Assembly (NCBI GenBank): GCA_910578855.1
Contig: CAJTRV010000034.1
Coordinates: 1-16,915, forward strand
DNA length: 16,915 nucleotides
Direction of reading: 5' to 3'
DNA from: an uncultured Bacilli bacterium
GTDB taxonomy: Bacteria > Bacillota_I > Bacilli_A > RF39 > UBA660
Shown: piece after piece, positions 1 through 6,303 of the stretch
How positions within the stretch are numbered: position 1 is the stretch's first letter
How the letters are laid out: the number at the start of each line of letters is the position of its first letter
Position numbers and translations under genes: made by a program
Notes under the pieces: generated by a model
What the model saw: only the letters and a program-made list of their open reading frames with translations
Database searches by the model: none
Told to the model about the DNA's origin: nothing

Positions 1-71
1 ATATTCAAATTAATTTATCTTTTTATTTAGTGAGTACTTGACAGGTACTAGTATCGAGTTATATCTTTTTT

Positions 72-1898
72 TTGAGTTTTGCTATCTTGTGTAATTATTA
101 TATCAGTTATATGCTTTGCCTATTTATCGTTATATATTTTATATATCAGTTATATGTGAGCTACAATTGGAAGCAGGATAAACAGCTTATCATAGAAATT
201 ATCAAAAAATTTATTATCAGTTCCCTGTTTGCTGGCTTGATTCAGATGGTTATGTTATTCCCTGTCATTGGAGAATTACAACATAATTTCCGAGAAGTGA
301 TTTTTTATAATCGAACGGGGATAGATGGTGTTTTTAATACGATGTCTCAACTGGGATTCCATCAACAAAGTGTTAAAGTTTTGTATGCTGTCCCATATTT
401 ATTTTGTGGATATATTACCTTTTTTCTATTGGTTAATTGGTGGATTCACTGTAAAGTCAAAAAGGAAAAATATGCCTTTACAGTAGTGATGATGTTATTT
501 ATTGGGAGCTTGTTATTAAAGTCTTTTATATTAATATGGCATGGTGGGTCGACTCCCATTCTATTTTGTTTTCGCCATACGTTCTTAATTGATTTTTTTG
601 CCATTTCCATCGTCGCAAAAAATTTTGTTGCGATTAAATCGTTTTCAAAACGAACGATGTTAGGAATAGCAGTTGTTAGCATCATTATAATTGTTATGGG
701 TGCCTTAGCTGGTGATGTGGTTGAAAATCCAGTAATAATTGGTTTAAATTTGCTATTTATGATTATGACCATACTATTATTGGAGATTACGATTCATTAT
801 TCTAGTATTAGGTATAAATTAGCTCTCCTTATTTTGTGTATTTTACAATCCGTTATTTTATTGAAGATGAATTTTATCACCAATAAAAATATTAAAAATC
901 AAGAGGATTTGAGACCATATATGGACGAAATTGCAGGATTGCAAAAGTCGTTAGAGAGTTTACCAACTCACGAACGAATGAGTGGTAAAAATGTCTATAA
1001 GCAAAATGAGTTGTTGGGAAGTAATATTGGACGAATTGAGCACTTTCTATCAAGCATCGATGGGTCGTTTATTCGTTTTTTAGAAGCCAGTGGTTATCCT
1101 GTTTCTTCTAGTGATATTAAAGACAATCCAGATGCCAAGTATATGAATGCGCTGCTTGGGATACACTATTATTATAATATTGATTGTGATGATGCTCTTG
1201 GACAAGAGCGATTTATCAAATTAGCTAATAACGATATTACAGTTTGTTGGGATGATATGGCACTGAATCTTGCATATATGATAAAGGATAACGAAGTGGT
1301 TGTTGATAAGCAAAATTATTTTACTTATCAAAATAGTTTTTTTGAAAAAATTACCGGAGAAAAAATCTATCAGGCCATTACGTTGAAGCCGATTGGGCGT
1401 AATCACTATCTTATTGAAAATAAAAATGGTGGTGATATTTATATCGGATTTCAAAATGAAGTGGAATTTCCAAGAAAAATAATTGCTAATGGCAAAGTGA
1501 TTGCGAAAAAAAGAATGGGTTATATTAAAGTTCCTGCAAAAAATGTCGATAAAGTAGACTTGTATATTGATTCTTATGAAGATATTAAAAATATTGTTGC
1601 TTATCAAGTTGATGAAGAACAGGTTGAACGATTATTTTTGAATTTAAAAAAACAGCAAGCAACAGTGAAGACGATGCATAAAAATAAAATGGTACTACAT
1701 ATTAATAATAGTAGCAATAATCGGACACTACTTATTACAGTTCCTTATGATATAAATTTTGAGATAAAGGTTGATGGAAAACGAGTAAGCTACAGAAAAA
1801 TATTTGATACATTTATTGGGTGTGATTTGCAACCCGGGATACACGAAATCGAATTGTTGTATAAAAACCGGGGGGGGGATTATACCTTGGGATTATAA
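72..1898 (+). CDS. yfhO: YfhO-family membrane protein, 5'-truncated by the window and probably frameshifted
   Basis: This is the C-terminal two-thirds (608 codons) of a YfhO-type polytopic protein. Homologues in Bacillus and Staphylococcus are GT-C-like enzymes linked to sugar modification of lipoteichoic acid. What shows it: NYYISYMLC in a transmembrane helix at the start, then a run of helices to about residue 270, with WHGGSTPILFCFRHTFLIDF corresponding to the family's 'PNWFPYRYSF' region. The extracytoplasmic part contains a phrase like 'SSIDGSFIRFLEASGYP' and LLGIHYYYN, like the family's SS-l...fl..lGy and LLGIKY. The TTG at 72 is only where this frame becomes usable, because family members have about 200 more residues upstream. 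The T8 run at 66-73 separates this frame from a plausible upstream frame (SEYLTGTSIELYLF, 29-70). At the 3' end a G9 run puts the last helix out of frame: another frame continues LGIIISCLSMMGAV to a TGA at 1946-1948. The gene is therefore a pseudogene, a phase-variable gene, or carries homopolymer sequencing errors. Family call firm; exact ends and function uncertain. Confidence 0.8.
   Translation: MSFAILCNYYISYMLCLFIVIYFIYQLYVSYNWKQDKQLIIEIIKKFIISSLFAGLIQMVMLFPVIGELQHNFREVIFYNRTGIDGVFNTMSQLGFHQQSVKVLYAVPYLFCGYITFFLLVNWWIHCKVKKEKYAFTVVMMLFIGSLLLKSFILIWHGGSTPILFCFRHTFLIDFFAISIVAKNFVAIKSFSKRTMLGIAVVSIIIIVMGALAGDVVENPVIIGLNLLFMIMTILLLEITIHYSSIRYKLALLILCILQSVILLKMNFITNKNIKNQEDLRPYMDEIAGLQKSLESLPTHERMSGKNVYKQNELLGSNIGRIEHFLSSIDGSFIRFLEASGYPVSSSDIKDNPDAKYMNALLGIHYYYNIDCDDALGQERFIKLANNDITVCWDDMALNLAYMIKDNEVVVDKQNYFTYQNSFFEKITGEKIYQAITLKPIGRNHYLIENKNGGDIYIGFQNEVEFPRKIIANGKVIAKKRMGYIKVPAKNVDKVDLYIDSYEDIKNIVAYQVDEEQVERLFLNLKKQQATVKTMHKNKMVLHINNSSNNRTLLITVPYDINFEIKVDGKRVSYRKIFDTFIGCDLQPGIHEIELLYKNRGGDYTLGL
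1870..1878 (+). repeat. G9 homopolymer tract inside the yfhO-like gene
   Basis: Nine consecutive G lie in otherwise AT-rich DNA, near the 3' end of the YfhO-family gene. With nine G the frame stops at 1896-1898 and the final membrane helix is lost. Moving the downstream frame by one (equivalent to G10 or G7) lets translation run through LYLGIIISCLSMM to TGA at 1946-1948, which matches the C-terminal helix expected of the family. Such tracts are classical slipped-strand sites, and also common sequencing-error sites. Confidence 0.75.
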
Positions 1899-1970
1899 TA
1901 AGTTGTTTGAGTATGATGGGCGCGGTCCGTTATCTCACTATAAAATGAATGTAAACAATGTTACAAATAT

Positions 1971-1999
1971 TTGAAAATTATGATGAATGATGTTATAAT
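1971..1999 (+). promoter_or_regulatory. Sigma-A-type promoter for the pilin-like operon
   Basis: A TTGAAA -35 box (1971-1976), a 17-bp spacer and a perfect TATAAT -10 box (1994-1999) preceded by TGT (extended -10) lie about 30 bases upstream of the first pilin-like gene. The imperfect palindrome TGTAA-N6-TTACA (1950-1965) sits just upstream and could be an operator, but this is unproven. The 21 bases from the -10 box onward (1994-2014) recur with two mismatches at 6250-6270, at the promoter of the T4SS operon. Confidence 0.8.
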
Positions 2000-2029
2000 G
2001 GTAATATGTAAAATAAGGTAGGTGATAAA

Positions 2030-2218
2030 ATGAAGGAAGCAGCAGGAGAAGCAAACATGACTGTAGTAACAATTATCTTAATCGGAATTATTGCTGCAGT
2101 AGCAACACCAATCGTTAGTAATATGCTAAAATCTACGAGTAGTAAAACAGAATGTTTAAATAATGGTGGTGCTTGGATAGATGGGGAATGCGACACAAGC
2201 GGAATGCATTATCAGTAA
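2030..2218 (+). CDS. Tiny pilin-like single-pass membrane protein (62 aa)
   Basis: I do not recognise a named family. The protein starts MKEAAGEANMT and then has one hydrophobic helix (about residues 11-30). A short polar tail follows with two cysteines (C42 and C54) around NNGGAWIDGE, which could close as a disulfide loop outside the membrane. The N-terminus (charged residue, small residues, Gly, then helix) parallels those of the next two genes (MKQSIGS, MREALGN). The layout recalls Flp/type IV pilins, whose N-terminal helix packs in the fibre. It lacks the canonical prepilin G|FTLIE cleavage site, so pilin function is an inference from size, layout and the TadZ-like gene downstream. The start has a good ribosome site (AGGTGAT, 2020-2026) and is the first gene after the promoter at 1971-1999. 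Alternative: a small membrane accessory subunit of the T4SS. Confidence 0.7.
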   Translation: MKEAAGEANMTVVTIILIGIIAAVATPIVSNMLKSTSSKTECLNNGGAWIDGECDTSGMHYQ

Positions 2219-2243
2219 ACAGGTAGAAGGGGAAGTCTAGATT

Positions 2244-2672
2244 ATGAAGCAAAGTATAGGTAGTGTATTTTTATACAACATTATCATTGTTTTTATTATA
2301 CTGATTTTTGCTTTTTTATCAGCAACTATTAGTTATAGTAAGGCTTTTCGGGTTAATAGTAAGATCATGAATTATATTGAACGGTATGAAGGTTATAATA
2401 CTGAAGCAATCCGGGAGATTAATCGTGATTTAAATACAATTGGTTATCGCCGGGGAAATTCGAATAAGTGTGCTTCTAGTAAAAATGGTGGAACTTTAGT
2501 CACGAATGGGGACAATCAGTATAAATATTGCGTATACCGTTTTGAAATTGATTCACGACATTATAGTTATGGTGTTTTGACTTATATGGATATGGATATT
2601 CCTATTATTAGTCAAAATCTAGAAATACCTGTATATTCTAAAACTGACAAAATATATAAATTTAAGAAATAA
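2244..2672 (+). CDS. Pilin-like membrane-anchored protein, first of a paralogous pair (142 aa)
   Basis: An N-terminal helix (about residues 10-30) is followed by an extracytoplasmic domain. It aligns along its length with the next gene. Shared features are Ser-Tyr-x-Lys-Ala after the helix, IE..xG....EA..EI/V, the phrase IGYR, a cysteine pair with 19 residues between (C76, C96), a Tyr-rich strand, and the pattern D-I/L-P-I/V-I...E-I/F-P-V near the end. A long N-terminal helix running into an amphipathic stretch and a disulfide-capable C-terminal domain is the layout of minor pilins or pseudopilins. No canonical prepilin peptidase site is visible, so the pilin role is inferred. Ribosome site AGAAGGGGAAG lies before the ATG. 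The gene is 25 bases after the tiny pilin-like gene and in the same operon. Confidence 0.75.
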   Translation: MKQSIGSVFLYNIIIVFIILIFAFLSATISYSKAFRVNSKIMNYIERYEGYNTEAIREINRDLNTIGYRRGNSNKCASSKNGGTLVTNGDNQYKYCVYRFEIDSRHYSYGVLTYMDMDIPIISQNLEIPVYSKTDKIYKFKK

Positions 2673-2689
2673 TAGAGGGGTGAGTAAAG

Positions 2690-3127
2690 ATGCGGGAAGC
2701 ATTAGGAAACGCCTTTGTAATGAATATTGTAATTACAATCGTCGTAATACTAATAGGTGTTGTCGTAAGCTCCCTCAGTTATACGAAAGCCTATAAAGTA
2801 AAAAATATGATTATAGGAACCATCGAGGAACACAATGGGTGGACCTTAGAAGCACAAAGTGAAGTCGATAAAAATTTGGCCAGCATTGGTTATCGGTTAA
2901 ACCGAAATGGGGTTCAAACTTGTACTGTTGATGAAGTAACTGGTGATAAGGCTCAAGTCGTGAGTAGTAATTATCGGGTTTGTGTTGTACCATATCAGAA
3001 TGCCAAAGGAACTTATTATCGAGTGACAAGTTATATGTATTTTGATTTACCAGTCATTGGTGATATGTTTGAATTCCCTGTTCACGGCGAGACCAAAACG
3101 TTTTACAATATGGACTATTTTGAATAA
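2690..3127 (+). CDS. Pilin-like membrane-anchored protein, second of a paralogous pair (145 aa)
   Basis: Same architecture as the preceding gene: start MREALGNAF, a hydrophobic helix at about residues 10-30, LSYTKAYKV, then a soluble domain with C78 and C98 at the same spacing as in the paralogue. It contains SIGYR and ends with FDLPVIGDMFEFPVHGE. The pair has diverged considerably, so the duplication is not recent, and two distinct but interacting subunits are plausible. Ribosome site GAGGGGTGAG; the gap to the previous stop is only 17 bases. It is followed after 33 bases by the TadZ-like gene. Cell location is predicted as membrane-anchored with the domain outside. Function as a minor pilin or adhesin subunit is inference. 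Confidence 0.75.
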   Translation: MREALGNAFVMNIVITIVVILIGVVVSSLSYTKAYKVKNMIIGTIEEHNGWTLEAQSEVDKNLASIGYRLNRNGVQTCTVDEVTGDKAQVVSSNYRVCVVPYQNAKGTYYRVTSYMYFDLPVIGDMFEFPVHGETKTFYNMDYFE

Positions 3128-3160
3128 TCGTTGTGATAAAAAAGATAAGTAGGTGAATAA

Positions 3161-4174
3161 ATGAACGTCATAGTAGCAAATAAATATCAATCTATGCTAG
3201 AATCATTAGATATTGAAATTATTAAAAGTATTCAAGGCGAATATGAGGTCGATGAAATTATTGAAACATTTAAGAATTTCTTTTTTCAACGAATGATTTT
3301 AGATATTACTGCAATTAAGAATTATAAAGATATTAAAAATCTACAAAAACTATCCATATCATTGGATATGGATAAAGTCATTTTATTGTTAGATGATTCA
3401 CCAGAGAGTTCTTCACCCGATTATTTATCAAAATTGATTTCGATGGGAATATATAACTTTACAAAAAATTTAGATGGAATTTTATATTTATATAATAATC
3501 CTAATTCCTATCGGGATGTTGCCCAGTATCATCAACTAGAAACAGTTTCTCAACAAACAGTGGCAGCCGCACCAACTGGAGCGGCTGTTCCTAATTATGT
3601 TATAAATGAGACCCGGGTGATCGGTGTAAAAAATGTGACTCATGATTCTGGGGCTACGACTCTCGTATATATGATGAAACAGCAATTAGAAAAAAATTAT
3701 TCCGTTGTAGCTGTTGAAATTGATAAGCATGAGTTCGCTTATTTTAAATCGAAAAATATGGAGAGTGTTTCCTCTGTTAATTTAGGGAATTTTATTACAA
3801 GAAATCGTAATCAAGAGGTTATTTTGGTTGATTTAAATCACTCGATTGAAGCAGAAAAATTATGTAATGATGTAGTTTATTTGATTGAACCATCGGTCAT
3901 TAAGTTAAATAAGCTAATGATTGCGGATCGAAATGCTCTTGGACGTTTAAAAGGTAAAAAAGTGATTCTGAATCAAAGTTTATTAACTGCAAAAGATGTT
4001 TTGGACTTTGAATATGAATCACGGTTAAAAATATTTTTCAATATGCCACCGCTTGATGAACGAGAAAAACAAATTCATATTTTAAATGTGTTTTTAGCAA
4101 AACTAGGATTTGATCGACAAGCGGATGGTGAAATAGAGAAGAAGAGTAAGCTATTGGGTATATTCAATATATAG
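3161..4174 (+). CDS. TadZ/CpaE-like protein with degenerate P-loop (337 aa)
   Basis: Residues 1 to about 115 look like an atypical receiver-type alpha/beta domain (MNVIVANKY, then MILDITAI, then KVILLLDDSPESSSPDY). An Ala/Pro/Gln linker follows at about 128-145. Residues 150-337 resemble the MinD/ParA-like domain of TadZ/CpaE, proteins that mark the pole and site of Tad pilus assembly. The expected KGGxGKTT P-loop is replaced by VTHDSGATT (about 159-167), so both the signature lysine and the Walker A lysine are missing. VVAVEIDKHEF occupies the place of the switch strand. ATP hydrolysis is therefore doubtful, and a scaffold or localisation role is more likely. Fourth gene of the pilin-like operon, with AGTAGGTGA as ribosome site. 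No terminator is visible behind it. Family assignment rests on domain order and the ATT-containing loop only. Confidence 0.65.
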   Translation: MNVIVANKYQSMLESLDIEIIKSIQGEYEVDEIIETFKNFFFQRMILDITAIKNYKDIKNLQKLSISLDMDKVILLLDDSPESSSPDYLSKLISMGIYNFTKNLDGILYLYNNPNSYRDVAQYHQLETVSQQTVAAAPTGAAVPNYVINETRVIGVKNVTHDSGATTLVYMMKQQLEKNYSVVAVEIDKHEFAYFKSKNMESVSSVNLGNFITRNRNQEVILVDLNHSIEAEKLCNDVVYLIEPSVIKLNKLMIADRNALGRLKGKKVILNQSLLTAKDVLDFEYESRLKIFFNMPPLDEREKQIHILNVFLAKLGFDRQADGEIEKKSKLLGIFNI

Positions 4175-4195
4175 TGTAAAGTAGCATGAATAAAA

Positions 4196-4224
4196 TTGAC
4201 ATTATATAGAGAATACTGTATACT
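4196..4224 (+). promoter_or_regulatory. Consensus sigma-A-type promoter for the first VirB2-like gene
   Basis: A perfect TTGACA (4196-4201) and TATACT (4219-4224) are separated by 17 bases, with TG directly before the -10 box. It lies 28 bases before the ATG at 4253 and is among the strongest-looking promoters in the window. This fits a structural subunit needed in many copies. Confidence 0.85.
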
Positions 4225-4252
4225 ATGCTTAGTAATGGGAGGTTATTAGAAA

Positions 4253-4600
4253 ATGGATTTAATGAATATGATGAATGTATTAGCATGCCAGATTGGGAAC
4301 AGTGGACAAAATATTCCGACAGAGATCATTAAAATTACATCTTTACTTTATACAGTAATTAAGATTGCCATTCCTTTGATTTTGATTATCTATGGTATGT
4401 TTGATTTTGGAAAATCAGTTATGGCTGGAAAAGAAGATGAAATTAAAACCAATCAAAAATTATTTATAAAACGTTTAATTTCAGCGGCTTTGGTATTTTT
4501 AATTTTATCATTTGTCGAAATTGTGATCGGAATTGTTACAAGTGTTGATGAAAAAAATAATATTATGAGGACTGTAAAATGTATTTTAACGGGTAAATAA
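4253..4600 (+). CDS. VirB2-like two-helix pilin-type subunit (115 aa)
   Basis: Two hydrophobic helices (about 28-50 and 74-96) flank a short charged loop (GKEDEIKTNQK) that leads into FIKRLISAALVFL. This hairpin layout is that of VirB2/TrbC-type T4SS pilins, in which two helices joined by a short cytoplasmic loop pack in the pilus. The same module (DxG/L-K/R/N...DD/DE...KK/N-x-KFIKR) recurs in the two genes downstream. The N-terminal segment has C12 and the tail has C110, which could pair outside the cell. There is no clear cleavable signal peptide. Ribosome site GGGAGG (4237-4242). The gene has its own promoter and a hairpin terminator (4618-4640), so it is a monocistronic unit. The VirB2 role is inferred from topology and from the T4SS genes nearby. 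Confidence 0.7.
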   Translation: MDLMNMMNVLACQIGNSGQNIPTEIIKITSLLYTVIKIAIPLILIIYGMFDFGKSVMAGKEDEIKTNQKLFIKRLISAALVFLILSFVEIVIGIVTSVDEKNNIMRTVKCILTGK

Positions 4601-4617
4601 TTGTATAATAAATAGAG

Positions 4618-4640
4618 AAATGATGGGTGCATCATTTTTT
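4618..4640 (+). terminator. Rho-independent terminator after the first VirB2-like gene
   Basis: An 8-bp perfect stem AAATGATG / CATCATTT with a GGTG loop runs into six T (4635-4640). It starts 17 bases after the stop codon at 4598-4600. Confidence 0.8.
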
Positions 4641-4663
4641 ATTATGTAATTATAGTTAATTGT

Positions 4664-4693
4664 TTTACAATGTAGGGAATCTTGTGGTATAAT
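4664..4693 (+). promoter_or_regulatory. Extended -10 promoter for the second and third VirB2-like genes
   Basis: TTTACA (4664-4669), an 18-bp spacer and TATAAT (4688-4693) preceded by TGG, immediately after the terminator at 4618-4640. Because the -10 box overlaps the TTG at 4682, a translation start there is ruled out and the ATG at 4718 is favoured. Confidence 0.75.
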
Positions 4694-4717
4694 GCAGGTA
4701 GAAAAGGTTGGGGTAAG

Positions 4718-5161
4718 ATGAAACAAAAGTGGATAAAGTACAGTAATTTTTTTATGTTACTTTTTTTTACCATTGGGAATGTTTATGCATTGGAAGAAGT
4801 AGAAGAAAAAAAGGATGCAATTAAGCAGTGTCTTGCTGATGGCACTTGCATTAATTGTGGTGGAGATATTATTGAGATTCCGATGGCTGCGATTAAAATA
4901 TTAAACAATGCCTATGACTTGCTAAAATTTGGAACTCCAGTAATATTAATCTTTATGGGGGCTTATGACCTTGGCCGCGCAATTTTGGGTTCTAATGATG
5001 ATGATATCAAGAAAAAACAGAATAAGTTTATCAAAAGGTTGATTGCGGCTGCGATGGTATTCTTAGTTTTTGCTGTAGTAGAATTTGTAGTTTATGGATT
5101 AACCAATTTTGGATTAATGGATGAAAATGGTTGTATGAATTCGATATTGAATGGGAAGTAG
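4718..5161 (+). CDS. VirB2-like subunit with cleavable signal peptide (147 aa)
   Basis: The ATG at 4718 is chosen because it follows GGTTGGGG and opens a clear signal peptide (Lys-rich start, hydrophobic core FFMLLFFTIG, cleavage after VYA at about residue 24). The mature part has a Cys-containing ectodomain (C38, C44, C47) and then two helices (about 69-90 and 107-128). Between them is the loop GSNDDDIKKKQNKFIKR, clearly homologous to the loops in the neighbouring two genes. C139 lies in the short tail. Signal peptide plus two-helix hairpin is typical of VirB2/TrbC pilins. It heads a two-gene unit with the next gene, 9 bases downstream. Role as a T4SS pilus or surface subunit is inferred. 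Confidence 0.75.
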   Translation: MKQKWIKYSNFFMLLFFTIGNVYALEEVEEKKDAIKQCLADGTCINCGGDIIEIPMAAIKILNNAYDLLKFGTPVILIFMGAYDLGRAILGSNDDDIKKKQNKFIKRLIAAAMVFLVFAVVEFVVYGLTNFGLMDENGCMNSILNGK

Positions 5162-5170
5162 GAAATTAAT

Positions 5171-6205
5171 ATGAAAAAAACTCTTAGATATTTCGTTACT
5201 ATAATTGTTTCTTTTCTATTTGTAACAGGCGTTGTTGAAGCAAAAGATGCAAAAGCAGTTTGTAGTTATGAAATTCCATTTGGTGCAAGTAAGCAAATTG
5301 CAACTACGGTTACATTTACTTATAATCGCACAAAGGACACTTTTCAATTAGAGAAAAAAAATAAATCACAATATTTGGGGGTTAATTTAACAAATAAGAT
5401 TTCAAAGAATAATTTTATCGATGAAAATGATAAACTATATTGCCCTTATATATATGCCAAATCAGAATTGAATCATGGCAGTCAAAGTGTTAATGTTACT
5501 TTATATCGAGATGCTGATGATGGTCGAAAAAGAGTAGGACCGAAAAAAGATGAAGTGACTAATGCTGGTGGTAAACCTAAAGACACTATGAATTGTGGAT
5601 TCAACACTGATGATGGTACACAAATCAGTATTACGCTAGATAAAAAAACGGAAGAAGTAAAATCAGTTTTGCGCGCTGAGAAAGAACTTCGCTTGGATGA
5701 CGATATTACCTACCGTGATTTTGTCAGTAGTGATGGAAATAGTTGTTCGGTTAAAGAATTTTATTTAACATGTGCCTCAAATGGTAACCAAAAATATTGC
5801 CTATTATCAAAGAATAAAAAAGGTAATGGAGGTAGTACAACAGAAAAAACTGAGGCTGACATGAACAACCCAGGATATGAAGAGCAGACTAGCTATTATG
5901 CAGAAATAAAAAAGAAAAAATATGTATGTGGTGGTTTTGTTAGTGATAACCTTTTAAGGGAAATCAATCGAATTTATAAAACAATGAGTTTGATTGCGGT
6001 AATAGGAGCTATCATACTGGGGGTATTAGATTTTCTAAATGCTGTTAGTTCTGATGACGATGGAGCTTTAAAAAAGGCCTGGTCAAAATTTATAAAAAGA
6101 ATTGTCATTGTTGTTCTAATTATTTTACTGCCGATATTACTACAATTTTTATTAAGTATCTTTGGTGATGCAAACATGAAGTCATGTCTTGACAAAATTA
6201 AATAA
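5171..6205 (+). CDS. Secreted domain fused to a C-terminal VirB2-like two-helix module (344 aa)
   Basis: A signal peptide (MKKTLRYFV, hydrophobic core, cleavage likely after VEA at about residue 25) precedes some 240 residues of extracytoplasmic sequence with scattered cysteines (for example CSYEIPFGASKQ and CGFNTDDGTQ). This part may hold two related beta-rich units, and I do not recognise its family. The last 75 residues repeat the VirB2-like module: helix (about 272-292), loop SSDDDGALKKAWSKFIKR, helix (about 311-332), then a short tail with C339. The shared FIKR-containing loop ties it to the two preceding genes. It reads like a pilus-module-anchored surface protein, perhaps an adhesin or tip subunit (inference). 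Translation likely couples to the preceding gene; the purine stretch GGGAAGTAGGAAA around that gene's stop serves as ribosome site. A terminator follows. Confidence 0.7.
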   Translation: MKKTLRYFVTIIVSFLFVTGVVEAKDAKAVCSYEIPFGASKQIATTVTFTYNRTKDTFQLEKKNKSQYLGVNLTNKISKNNFIDENDKLYCPYIYAKSELNHGSQSVNVTLYRDADDGRKRVGPKKDEVTNAGGKPKDTMNCGFNTDDGTQISITLDKKTEEVKSVLRAEKELRLDDDITYRDFVSSDGNSCSVKEFYLTCASNGNQKYCLLSKNKKGNGGSTTEKTEADMNNPGYEEQTSYYAEIKKKKYVCGGFVSDNLLREINRIYKTMSLIAVIGAIILGVLDFLNAVSSDDDGALKKAWSKFIKRIVIVVLIILLPILLQFLLSIFGDANMKSCLDKIK

Positions 6206-6210
6206 TTGAA

Positions 6211-6245
6211 AAAAACAGTATTCTATAGAGAATAATTGTTTTTTT
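6211..6245 (+). terminator. Rho-independent terminator after the VirB2-like cluster
   Basis: The stem TATTCT / AGAATA closes on an ATAG loop. After a small internal bulge it is extended by an outer AAAAACA / TGTTTTT pairing. It ends in seven T (6239-6245), five bases after the stop of the preceding gene. The poly-A/poly-T ends could let it act in both directions, though no gene converges on it. Confidence 0.75.
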
Positions 6246-6246
6246 A

Positions 6247-6255
6247 TGATATAAT
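6247..6255 (+). promoter_or_regulatory. Extended -10 promoter for the T4SS operon
   Basis: TGA-TATAAT (6247-6255) directly abuts the T-tract of the terminator upstream, and no convincing -35 box is present. The -10 and following 21 bases (6250-6270) match 1994-2014 at 19 of 21 positions. A -35-less extended -10 promoter is usually weaker or activator-dependent, which would fit a tightly controlled secretion machine (inference). The leader to the ATG at 6304 is about 40 bases. Confidence 0.6.
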
Positions 6256-6303
6256 GATAATGTGTAAAATTATATATTTGATATAAATTGGGTAGGTGAA
6301 AAC

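Noticed and set aside
39..41. In-frame TGA upstream of the YfhO fragment, which would read as Trp under the Mollicutes code.
   Set aside because: All Trp codons in the clear genes are TGG and no gene needs TGA read-through. A frame change at the T8 run explains the upstream peptide better.
2030..2218. Short hydrophobic ORF as a toxin of a type I toxin-antitoxin pair.
   Set aside because: It has a strong promoter and ribosome site, a conserved-looking N-terminus shared with the next two genes, and lies in an operon with them. No antisense antitoxin RNA signals are seen.
4150..4175. TATTG/CAATA hairpin at the end of the TadZ-like gene as a terminator.
   Set aside because: The stem is short, the loop is AT-rich and no T run follows.
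4604..4609. TATAAT with TG upstream just after the first VirB2-like gene, as an extra promoter.
   Set aside because: It lies before the terminator at 4618-4640 and has no convincing -35 box, so a transcript would stop at once.
4682..4717. TTG start at 4682 giving a 159-residue version of the second VirB2-like protein.
   Set aside because: The TTG overlaps the -10 box of the promoter and lacks a ribosome site. The ATG at 4718 has a purine-rich site and starts a proper signal peptide.
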